Source of the DNA: Desulfobacterales bacterium
Lineage (GTDB): Bacteria; Desulfobacterota; DSM-4660; Desulfatiglandales; Desulfatiglandaceae
Direction of reading: 5' to 3'
NCBI GenBank assembly: GCA_021107495.1
Contig: JAIOSR010000006.1
Location: 1 to 5,750, forward strand
Length of the DNA stretch: 5,750 bases
In this document: positions 1-5,007 of the stretch, one piece after another
How the letters are laid out: each line of letters begins with the position of its first letter
Position numbering within the stretch: the stretch's first letter is position 1
Notes under the pieces: generated by a model
Databases searched by the model: none
The model's input: the letters and a program-made list of their open reading frames with translations, nothing else
Told to the model about the DNA's origin: nothing
Translations under genes and position numbers: made by a program

Positions 1-55
1 AATAGCTTGTGAATTCATCAAGCTTATATCAATCATTTTTAAAGGAGGTAGAACT

Positions 56-1219
56 ATGGAATTCGGTTTAAGTGAAGAATTACAAATGCTACGCGAGATG
101 GCCAGAGACTTTGCGGCTGAAAAAATTTCACCGTTCGCGGACGAATGGGATGAAAAGCATTACCTTCCCTATGAGGAAGTCATAAAACCCATGGGCGAAC
201 TGGGCTTTTTCGGCACTGTGATCCCGGAGGAATACGGGGGCAATGAGATGGGATGGGTAGCCGCCATGATACTCACAGAAGAGATTGCGCGGGCATCCAG
301 TTCCCTCAGGGTGCAGATCAATATGCAGGCACTTGGCTGCGCATTTACAATTTACAGGTACGGCTCTGACGAGCTCAAGAAAAAATACATCCCCAAACTG
401 GTAACCGCCGAATATTTAGGCTGTTTTGCAATCACTGAGCCTAACGCAGGTTCAGATGTAATGGCCATGAAATCGACTGCTGCTGACAAGGGCGACCACT
501 GGCTCCTTAACGGTTCAAAGACCTGGATATCCAACGCCTCTTCCGCAGATGCCATCATTTGCTATGCATATACGGACAGAGAGGCCAAGGGAAAAGGACT
601 TTCCGCCTTTGTGGTGGAGCCCAAGAACTTCAACGGTATCTCCACAACCAATTTAGACAAATTGGGCACCCGGTCCACCCCCACGGGTGAAATATACTTT
701 GAAGACACAAAGGTCCCCAAGGAAAATATCTTAGGAAATCCAGGTGACGGCGCAAAGATCGTTTTTGGATCATTGAATCAGTCCCGGCTTTCGGCCGCTG
801 CCGGCGGGGTGGGATTAGCCCAGGCATGTCTAGATGCCGTGACCGAATACTGCCAGGAAAGGGAACAGTTCGGAAAATCCATAGGTCAATTCCAGATGAA
901 CCAGGATATGATAGCACAGGTCGCAACAGAAATCGAGGCTGCCCGCTTAATGGTCTACAAGGCAGCATGGCAGAAAGACGAGGGGCAGTTGGGAAACACC
1001 CTGGAAGTAGCCCATGCCAAGTATCTGTCGGGAGAAATAGCTGACAAGGCAAGTAAAATGGCCATGAGAATCATGGGCGCTTACGGATACTCCACCGAGT
1101 ACCCGGTGGCCCGGTACTACCGTGACGCGCCTCCCTACTATATGGTAGAAGGTTCTGCAAATATCTGCAAATGGATCATCGCACTGGATCAGCTTGGTAT
1201 TAGAAAAGCAAACAGGTAG
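56..1219 (+). CDS. acd: Glutaryl-CoA dehydrogenase, probably non-decarboxylating (acyl-CoA dehydrogenase family)
   Basis: This is a 387-residue FAD-dependent acyl-CoA dehydrogenase of full family length. The first family signature is at residues 125-137 (AITEPNAGSDVMA), and the C-terminal helical domain carries EREQFGKSIGQFQMNQ at 268-283. The catalytic base is Glu365 in MVEGSAN. Arg85 in SLRVQIN lies where glutaryl-CoA dehydrogenases hold the substrate's distal carboxylate. The residue before the catalytic Glu is Val364. Decarboxylating enzymes, including human GCDH, have Tyr there, and the published Desulfococcus multivorans non-decarboxylating enzyme has Val. The whole protein, including the C-terminal RKANR, closely resembles my memory of that enzyme. 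The expected reaction is glutaryl-CoA to glutaconyl-CoA in the cytoplasm, with electrons passed to ETF and CO2 released later by a separate decarboxylase. The ATG at 56 follows AAAGGAGG (41-48) at 7-nt spacing. The frame stays open to the left edge, but the start matches the family. Substrate assignment comes from motifs, so another dicarboxyl-CoA substrate is possible. Confidence 0.82.
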   Translation: MEFGLSEELQMLREMARDFAAEKISPFADEWDEKHYLPYEEVIKPMGELGFFGTVIPEEYGGNEMGWVAAMILTEEIARASSSLRVQINMQALGCAFTIYRYGSDELKKKYIPKLVTAEYLGCFAITEPNAGSDVMAMKSTAADKGDHWLLNGSKTWISNASSADAIICYAYTDREAKGKGLSAFVVEPKNFNGISTTNLDKLGTRSTPTGEIYFEDTKVPKENILGNPGDGAKIVFGSLNQSRLSAAAGGVGLAQACLDAVTEYCQEREQFGKSIGQFQMNQDMIAQVATEIEAARLMVYKAAWQKDEGQLGNTLEVAHAKYLSGEIADKASKMAMRIMGAYGYSTEYPVARYYRDAPPYYMVEGSANICKWIIALDQLGIRKANR

Positions 1220-1226
1220 TAAAAAT

Positions 1227-1270
1227 AAAAGGGGGCGGCCTTCATTATTTTTGAAAGTCAGCCCCCTTTT
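1227..1270. terminator. Bidirectional intrinsic terminator between convergent genes
   Basis: A perfect 10-bp inverted repeat, AAAAGGGGGC (1227-1236) and GCCCCCTTTT (1261-1270), encloses a 24-nt loop that can add a few pairs (CTTC/GAAAG region). On the plus strand the GC stem runs into TTTTCTT, eight bases after the dehydrogenase stop. On the minus strand it runs into TTTTATTTTT. It therefore suits both the dehydrogenase and the minus-strand gene ending at 1301. Confidence 0.88.
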
Positions 1271-1300
1271 CTTAGTTCACTTGTATTTCTTGAGATTCAG

Positions 1301-1591
1301 TTAAAAAAGATCGTCTCCCTTTTTTGTATCCATCTTCACCCAGATTCGATACAATTTTTCTCCGGCCTCATCAAAGCATTTACATCCTGTTGAGACTATT
1401 TCTTCAACCTGCACTTCTCCAAGCTCTTTACATTGCGCCAACCAGCCTTTAAAGTGTTCTCCACCGCCAAAATATACCTTTGTCCATCTGTTTCCTTTGT
1501 CATCTATCTTCTCTTTAACCAATATTTCATCGGCCATTCTTTCCCGGATAATTTTATCCTGATTGTTTTCTTCGGCAACCACTATCCTCAT
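1301..1591 (-). CDS. Small three-cysteine protein of unknown function, downstream of the seleno-glutaredoxin candidate
   Basis: This 96-residue soluble protein starts MRIVVAEENN and I do not recognise its family. It has a charged helical front, a central segment WTKVYFGGGEHFKGWLAQCKE (about residues 36-56) and a CKC pair near residues 70-72, followed by a strand-like LYRIWVKMD. Its cysteines are Cys54, Cys70 and Cys72. No signal peptide or membrane segment is visible. It is the last gene of a minus-strand run and ends just before the bidirectional terminator. It begins 31 nt after the UAA stop of the glutaredoxin-like gene, so co-transcription is likely, and its cysteines make it a possible redox partner (inference). 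The start is uncertain: ATG at 1591 is preferred, but an in-frame TTG at 1603 would add four residues. Neither has a convincing Shine-Dalgarno sequence, so translational coupling is possible. Confidence 0.75.
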   Translation of the reverse strand: MRIVVAEENNQDKIIRERMADEILVKEKIDDKGNRWTKVYFGGGEHFKGWLAQCKELGEVQVEEIVSTGCKCFDEAGEKLYRIWVKMDTKKGDDLF

Positions 1592-1607
1592 CACCTTATC
1601 CAAATTT

Positions 1608-1634
1608 CACCGCCGGTGGTTGTTACACGCCTCA
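1608..1634 (-). promoter_or_regulatory. Candidate SECIS for the C-terminal UGA, reaching past the stop codon
   Basis: After the UGA at 1634-1632, CACC (1618-1615) pairs with GGTG (1611-1608) around the loop GGC (1614-1612). The G-containing loop lies 17 nt from the UGA, and the hairpin sits entirely after the UAA stop at 1625-1623. A Sec codon so close to the terminus would need its SECIS there. The stem is only 4 bp, so this is weak support taken alone. Confidence 0.35.
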
Positions 1635-1835
1635 TGTCCCGCCGAAGCCAATTTGAACTTTTTCGCCATCTACGATCACCGGGACTTTTCGTACTCCATT
1701 TGAGATTTTGAGCATTTCTTCAAGCATGTTCTTATCCTCACGAACATCCATGTAAGTGGCTCCGCCGTGGGCCGACCTGGCTTTTTTTGTATAAGGTCAA
1801 CCGGTCTTGCCGTAAATAACGATTTTGTCCTTCAC
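1623..1835 (-). CDS. Glutaredoxin-like selenoprotein candidate with two in-frame UGA codons (Sec13 and Sec68)
   Basis: Reading the minus strand from GTG at 1835 gives a 70-residue thioredoxin-fold protein if UGA is read as selenocysteine. It opens MKDKIVIYGKTG, then U-P-Y-T (residues 13-16; UGA at 1799-1797), where glutaredoxins have CPYC or CPYT. GVRKVPVIVDG (47-57) includes the expected cis-proline after Val51. IGFGGT (62-67) corresponds to the glutaredoxin GG motif. A second UGA (1634-1632) is followed by Gly-Val and UAA (1625-1623), giving a C-terminal U-x-x-stop. The frame is otherwise uninterrupted. AAGAGGA lies 6 nt before the GTG, and an in-frame TAG two codons upstream fixes the N-terminus. 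The expected role is thiol/selenol oxidoreduction in the cytoplasm. I recall an annotated 'UXX-star' (seleno)protein group and glutaredoxin-type selenoproteins in Geobacter. If the second UGA is a plain stop, the protein is 67 residues and ends at 1632. A decayed gene is the alternative. Confidence 0.82.
1758..1799 (-). promoter_or_regulatory. Candidate bacterial SECIS for the active-site UGA
   Basis: Downstream of the UGA at 1799-1797 the coding strand turns abruptly GC-rich. One fold pairs GGCCC (1773-1769) with GG-A-GCC (1763-1758, one bulged A) around the loop ACGGC (1768-1764). That loop contains G residues and starts 28 nt after the UGA, within the usual bacterial range. Other pairings exist, such as GCC/GGC around AGGTC. 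The fold was drawn by eye and not energy-checked. Confidence 0.45.
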
Positions 1836-1854
1836 GACCTATCCTCTTAGAACC

Positions 1855-1892
1855 TGTGACCCGATTTAAAACCAAAGATGGTCCGTGTCACA
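1855..1892. repeat. Nested inverted repeat in the leader of the seleno-glutaredoxin gene
   Basis: TGTGAC (1855-1860) and GTCACA (1887-1892) form a perfect 6-bp inverted repeat 26 nt apart. It overlaps the stop codon of the lysine-rich gene. Inside it, ACCA (1871-1874) and TGGT (1879-1882) form a smaller hairpin followed on the minus strand by TTTT. It could be a weak terminator, a processing hairpin or an operator between the two genes. The sequence alone does not decide. Confidence 0.35.
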
Positions 1893-2286
1893 TCTTGATA
1901 TAAATACCTTTGGGTTTACTCGTGATCCTTTTCTGATTTTTCAGCCTGAAAACAATATTCCGAACCTTTATCTCATTAAAACCGGTCTTCTGTTTTAACG
2001 TTGCCGTATTGACCCCATTTTTGCTCTTATTGATAATAGCCAGCACCTTATCAGTTGCAGTGACCTTTTTAGTCTTCTTACCAACAGCTTTCTTGGGAAC
2101 GGCCCTTTTCACTGTCTTTACCTTGGCCTTGGCCTTTGGTTTTGCCTTTGGTTTTGCCTTTGGTTTTACGTTCTTTTCAGCCGTTTTTTCAAGCCTGTCC
2201 AATTTTCTGGCCATAACTTCAGTCTTCTTTGTCAGTGTCTTGAGATTCCTTATCACGAATTGTATATCCTTTTTCAATTGTCCCAT
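1888..2286 (-). CDS. Lysine-rich coiled-coil / winged-helix DNA-binding protein (histone H1-like)
   Basis: This 132-residue, very basic protein has three parts. Residues 1-40 form a helical, probably coiled-coil segment (KKDIQFVIRNLKTLTKK...). Residues 41-76 are a low-complexity Lys/Pro/Ala linker built on KPKA repeats. Residues 77-132 look like a winged helix: TDKVLAIINKSK as helix 1, VNTATLKQKTGF as helix 2, NEIKVRNIVFRLKNQ as the recognition helix, and KRITSKPKGIYIKM as the wing. The layout suggests a nucleoid-associated or regulatory DNA-binding protein with an H1-like tail; the target is unknown. ATG at 2286 follows AAGGAGG (2301-2295) at 8-nt spacing, an excellent start. It is the first gene of a minus-strand run leading 52 nt later into the glutaredoxin-like selenoprotein gene. 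A membrane or secreted role is unlikely because there are no hydrophobic segments. Confidence 0.85.
   Translation of the reverse strand: MGQLKKDIQFVIRNLKTLTKKTEVMARKLDRLEKTAEKNVKPKAKPKAKPKAKAKVKTVKRAVPKKAVGKKTKKVTATDKVLAIINKSKNGVNTATLKQKTGFNEIKVRNIVFRLKNQKRITSKPKGIYIKM
2132..2167. repeat. Three perfect 12-bp tandem repeats encoding the KPKA linker
   Basis: The unit GCCTTTGGTTTT occurs three times in a row (2132-2143, 2144-2155, 2156-2167). Degenerate CCTTGG units precede it at about 2121-2133. The unit encodes Lys-Pro-Lys-Ala on the minus strand. Because it is 12 bp, copy-number slippage changes linker length without shifting the frame. Confidence 0.9.
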
Positions 2287-2320
2287 TTTTGATTCCTCCT
2301 TGAATTCAATTAGATTCGAG

Positions 2321-2348
2321 TTTATATAAATTCCTAAAAAACCAACAA
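2321..2348 (-). promoter_or_regulatory. Candidate sigma-70 promoter for the lysine-rich gene
   Basis: On the minus strand TTGTTG (2348-2343) is separated by 16 bp from TATAAA (2326-2321), about 35 nt upstream of the ATG at 2286. The -10 is good and the -35 only partial. It would drive the run of three minus-strand genes. Confidence 0.35.
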
Positions 2349-2483
2349 TCCTCCAGAAGCCGTCCTCCTTTCCTAACTAAGATTTATCTTCACGCATATA
2401 GGATATATCCATCACAAGTATTAGTACTTTGTCCCTAAAAATATAGGCCCACGCACTTTCACACCGGCTAAGAACAATAACAA

Positions 2484-2684
2484 TTATGCTGCAGTATCCT
2501 CAGGGACATATTTTTTAAGGTGGGACAATTCCGGGGGCCATTTATTCGTATCAGGTTCAGTCAGAAATATTTTAACGGATTCGTCACGGAGTTCCTCGAA
2601 CGCCTCTCTCGGAATAATGCCTTCTCCCATCATTCTAAATCTGGATTTAATTATTTTTGGCGATTCCATCTTTCTTTGTGCCAT
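2484..2684 (-). CDS. Hypothetical 66-residue protein
   Basis: This small, hydrophilic, unrecognised protein has a basic N-terminus (MAQRKMESPKIIKSRFR), a middle helix REAFEELRDESVKIFL, and a Pro/Trp-containing tail (KWPPELSHLKKYVPED). It has no cysteine, signal peptide or membrane segment. Codon use looks like that of neighbouring genes, and the opposite-strand frames here read as low-quality hydrophobic shadows, which favours this strand. An in-frame TAA lies two codons before the ATG at 2684, so it cannot start further upstream. The Shine-Dalgarno is poor (AAAG only), and internal ATGs at codons 6, 18 and 19 are alternatives. It is divergent from the 58-residue gene at 2917. No function is proposed. 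Confidence 0.55.
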   Translation of the reverse strand: MAQRKMESPKIIKSRFRMMGEGIIPREAFEELRDESVKIFLTEPDTNKWPPELSHLKKYVPEDTAA

Positions 2685-2827
2685 ACTTTATCTTTCTATA
2701 CAGCTCTCGTCTTTCTCTCCCTGCCATCGCAGGCTACTTCAATCAAAGCCGAAAACAAAGGCTCTATTTCAACAAGCAAATTTATAGCGCTATTCTCGTT
2801 TATCTATTAAATAAGCCCTTAATAGCC

Positions 2828-2856
2828 TTGACTATATTAATACTTTATATTAATTT
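2828..2856 (+). promoter_or_regulatory. Possible promoter in an AT-rich intergenic region
   Basis: TTGACT (2828-2833) lies 17 bp upstream of TAATTT (2851-2856), ahead of the 58-residue gene. The -35 is good and the -10 poor. The surrounding 2810-2905 stretch is extremely AT-rich, with repeated ATATTAAT-like words and a TATAAT at 2891-2896, so the true -10 cannot be fixed by eye. Confidence 0.25.
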
Positions 2857-2916
2857 TATATAAATGTCAATAAAGATATATTACTATTAATATAATAAAA
2901 GGAAAGGAGATTCACA

Positions 2917-3093
2917 ATGGCAAATATTTCCGCAGAATCAAAATTGATAATTGCTTCTAATCTTACTGTTGCAAGTATGTTGAGAGATCTTATCATTTAT
3001 CAAACCAATGAAAAGCCCATAAAAGAAACGGACCGATACATTTTTGACAAATATAAGGCAATAGTTGATCTACTTTCAGAAGAAGACCAGTAA
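2917..3093 (+). CDS. Hypothetical 58-residue protein
   Basis: This short ORF begins MANISAESKLIIASNLTVAS and ends DLLSEEDQ. It is predicted to be largely helical, with an amphipathic front half (SKLIIASNLTVASMLRDLIIY) and an acidic end; it has no cysteine and no signal peptide. The strongest argument that it is real is its start: AAAGGAG (2903-2909) at 7-nt spacing before ATG. The ORF then runs uninterrupted to TAA with balanced codons. It lies 60 nt upstream of the exported protease gene on the same strand and could share its transcript. I do not recognise the family. A small regulatory or antitoxin-like role is possible but nothing in the sequence demonstrates it. Confidence 0.65.
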   Translation: MANISAESKLIIASNLTVASMLRDLIIYQTNEKPIKETDRYIFDKYKAIVDLLSEEDQ

Positions 3094-3153
3094 AGGCTTA
3101 ACCTTTACAGCCTAATAAATATTATACTGTGCGCAACAAGCTTAGGAGTAAGT

Positions 3154-4047
3154 ATGAGATATAGGCTGCTTTTTTTCATTTTTAATTATATTTTCTTTCT
3201 TGCATTCCCTTTTCCTTCACCGGCTGAATCAGTGTCCAAAAAACAAGACATGGTTTATGACAAATTTAGCAGGGCCATTATTAAACTCAAACATGATGAA
3301 CGGGTTCATCTTCTAAGCTCAAATAAATTGAAGACAAATGTAATTCCCGATGGCACCGCCTTTTTATTGTCTAAAAAAAATGACCTTTTCGTGGTATCGG
3401 CAAGACATGTTGTTGATAAAAACTATGATCTATATGCTAACGTCAAGGCGAAGGATAGTGAAACAGGCGTGATAAAAGATCTCTTGCTGAAGCTTCCCAG
3501 GCATAGTTGGGTGTATCATCCGGACCAGGGAAACGAAAATACACATTACGTGGACGTAGCAGTCATGAAAATAAGTCTGTTGCCCGGGCATGAGCTAGTT
3601 GCTTTCGAGTATAGTCCACAATGGGGAAATACAGTTGACTACACTTCCCATAAACAGAGAACTCCACTTCCCGTATTAATCTGCGGCTTTTCAGGAAATA
3701 AAGGATTTCGACTTTCACAGGCCAGACCCATTTCCACATTGGGGATTATACCTGCGTTCAAAGACAATTCCAAATCTTTCAAAATCAAAAATGGAAAATT
3801 TGTGGAGAACAAAGCATTCCTTATTGATGCGGAAATCTCCGGAGGGAATAGTGGGAGTCCGGTTTTCCAACCGGCTCCTCCGCTTTTTTTCAGAAATGAT
3901 ATGAGAATAATAGGTTTAGTTATTGGGGCCGATGAAAGTATGGACCTTGCCATAGTCGAACCTGCATCAAGGATTTGGGAGACTCTTGACCTTGCCGAAA
4001 AACGATCCGGCAAAGACTATACTTTTTGGTTCGGCCTGACCCGGTAA
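3154..4047 (+). CDS. Exported trypsin-like serine protease
   Basis: This 297-residue protein begins with a Sec-type signal peptide: MRYR, a hydrophobic core rich in Phe/Leu/Ile to about residue 20, and a likely cleavage after PSPA (residue 24). It is therefore expected in the periplasm or outside the cell. A chymotrypsin-fold catalytic triad can be read in order: His85 in VVSARHVVD, Asp134 in YVDVAVMKI, and Ser233 in SGGNSGSPVF. GTAFLLS (67-73) before the His segment is also typical. The spacing fits a single protease domain, with only about 60 residues after the Ser, so there is no PDZ domain as in DegP/HtrA. The ATG at 3154 follows AGGAG (3144-3148) at 5-nt spacing. Its substrate is unknown. 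It ends 17 bp from the convergent kinase-like gene, with no clear terminator between. An inactive homologue is unlikely because all three catalytic residues are present. Confidence 0.85.
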   Translation: MRYRLLFFIFNYIFFLAFPFPSPAESVSKKQDMVYDKFSRAIIKLKHDERVHLLSSNKLKTNVIPDGTAFLLSKKNDLFVVSARHVVDKNYDLYANVKAKDSETGVIKDLLLKLPRHSWVYHPDQGNENTHYVDVAVMKISLLPGHELVAFEYSPQWGNTVDYTSHKQRTPLPVLICGFSGNKGFRLSQARPISTLGIIPAFKDNSKSFKIKNGKFVENKAFLIDAEISGGNSGSPVFQPAPPLFFRNDMRIIGLVIGADESMDLAIVEPASRIWETLDLAEKRSGKDYTFWFGLTR

Positions 4048-4064
4048 CGGTTTTGATGGACTTC

Positions 4065-4922
4065 TTACGAGCCCGTCAAGATACTTTTCTTTGATGATTT
4101 GTCAATGTCAACGATTTTGACGCCCTGGACATAATCCTTTGTTTCATATTTCGTTATCCCCCTGAGCTTTCCTGTTATTTGTCCCATCCTTATGATCAAT
4201 TCAATGATCTTTTGGATCTTTGCATATTGCTGATCATCCTTCGACATATTCATAAGCAGGGATTGAGAGTACCCGTAAATACCCTGTAAAGGTTGATTCA
4301 TTTCATGGCATACCGCTCCCGCCATTTCGAGTAAAACTTGAAGCCTTTCCCTCTCCAGTCTTTCCTCCTCGGCCCTCATTTCCTTGGTGACAATGGTAAG
4401 ACATCCTAAAGAAAGGTAAACACCTTCTTTTGCATAGGTCTCCACGGCTGCAAGGTCTTTTAGCCAGATTTCGCTGTCCTTCTCAAGGGAAATCTTGTAG
4501 ACTGCATCTGTAATTCCTTTTTCTTTAACGTCTTCCCGCAGTTCTTTTCTGACACCATCCAGTTGTCTTCGACTTCTGACCTCCTTCTTGATGTCAACGT
4601 CCTCACCCATATATTTATAAACACGACGATCAAGGACGCAGTTCCGAAATACCTCGGCTACTTCGGAGGGTTTACATCTCAGGAGTTCCAGAAAACGCCG
4701 GCCTACGAATTCATACCAGATCTCTTTTTTATTCCCTTCCCATGCTGAAATGTATAAGATAGAAGGATTGTCGGTCTTATCAAATAGACGGTAGCAGGTA
4801 ATATATTCCGCAACTCGCTTTTTCAGTTCCTTGCTGTAATTGCCTTTAAGAATTCGACCACAGTAATCCCGGTAATTAACACTACTAAAATCATCATGAA
4901 TTTTCATGTTTTTAGTGCTCAT
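4065..4922 (-). CDS. PAS-like/HisKA sensor protein lacking a HATPase domain
   Basis: This is a 285-residue cytoplasmic protein (from ATG at 4922). The first 110 residues are an unrecognised region with WYEFVGRRFLELL. A PAS/PAC-like segment follows (about 135-180, with EIWLKDLAAVETY and LSLGCLTIVTKEM), then a charged coiled coil (AEEERLERERL). Last comes a HisKA dimerisation/phospho-acceptor domain with H-box AVCHEMNQPLQGI, phospho-acceptor His206. The protein stops about 80 residues after this His, at KIVDIDKSS and a short tail, so no N, G1, F or G2 boxes exist. It would need another kinase to phosphorylate it or to heterodimerise with. It follows the hybrid kinase gene on the same strand, a natural partner. 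ATG 4922 has GAGAAG at 7 nt; an upstream in-frame TTG at 4937 lies in the terminator-like T-run. Truncation is possible, but I see no ATPase remnant downstream. Confidence 0.78.
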   Translation of the reverse strand: MSTKNMKIHDDFSSVNYRDYCGRILKGNYSKELKKRVAEYITCYRLFDKTDNPSILYISAWEGNKKEIWYEFVGRRFLELLRCKPSEVAEVFRNCVLDRRVYKYMGEDVDIKKEVRSRRQLDGVRKELREDVKEKGITDAVYKISLEKDSEIWLKDLAAVETYAKEGVYLSLGCLTIVTKEMRAEEERLERERLQVLLEMAGAVCHEMNQPLQGIYGYSQSLLMNMSKDDQQYAKIQKIIELIIRMGQITGKLRGITKYETKDYVQGVKIVDIDKSSKKSILTGS

Positions 4923-4935
4923 CAAGTAACTTCTC

Positions 4936-4972
4936 AAAAAGTTCGGGTTAAAGCCATGCCAACGGCCCCGAA
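4936..4972 (-). terminator. Intrinsic terminator or attenuator between the two kinase genes
   Basis: On the minus strand TTCGGG (4972-4967) pairs with CCCGAA (4947-4942), with an inner GCC/GGC pairing, and is followed by C-TTTTT (4941-4936). It lies after the hybrid kinase stop (5008) and ends where the ribosome-binding region of the HisKA-only gene begins. It may terminate the first gene or modulate expression of the second. Confidence 0.55.
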
Positions 4973-5007
4973 TTTATTGATAACTTAGCTCCCCAAGGAC
5001 ATTCCAG

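Noticed and set aside
630..1052. ORFs within the dehydrogenase in other frames (630-1052 minus, 826-1044 plus, 352-558 minus)
   Set aside because: They are shadows of a full-length, well-conserved enzyme gene.
1433..1711. Plus-strand ORF of 92 residues opposite the selenoprotein and three-cysteine genes
   Set aside because: It is antisense to two better-supported minus-strand genes, has no good ribosome-binding site and has a shadow-like composition.
1623..1835. The glutaredoxin-like gene as a pseudogene with two nonsense mutations
   Set aside because: Both interruptions are UGA, none are UAA or UAG. One falls exactly on the active-site Cys and the other three codons before a UAA. The rest of the frame, start and Shine-Dalgarno are intact.
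1855..1892. TGTGA...TCACA as a CRP/FNR-type operator
   Set aside because: The half-sites are separated by far more than the 4-6 bp such dimers need.
2132..2167. Tandem repeats as a CRISPR or MITE
   Set aside because: The repeats are contiguous 12-bp units without spacers, and they code in frame.
2009..2329. Plus-strand hydrophobic ORF with FGFAFGFAFGF repeats resembling a membrane protein
   Set aside because: It is the reverse-strand shadow of the Lys-Pro-Lys-Ala repeat gene, which has a strong Shine-Dalgarno and a recognisable winged-helix domain.
2520..2863. Two overlapping plus-strand ORFs (2520-2810, 2657-2863)
   Set aside because: They have no ribosome-binding sites and biased hydrophobic composition. 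They overlap the minus-strand 66-residue gene and the promoter-like AT-rich region.
3639..4013. Minus-strand ORF of 124 residues as a missing HATPase domain of the HisKA-only protein
   Set aside because: It has no N, G1 or G2 box motifs and lies antisense to the protease, whose catalytic triad is intact.
4041..4054. CCG-GTAA-CGG-TTTT as a terminator for the protease gene
   Set aside because: The stem is only 3 bp and overlaps the stop codon, too weak to call.
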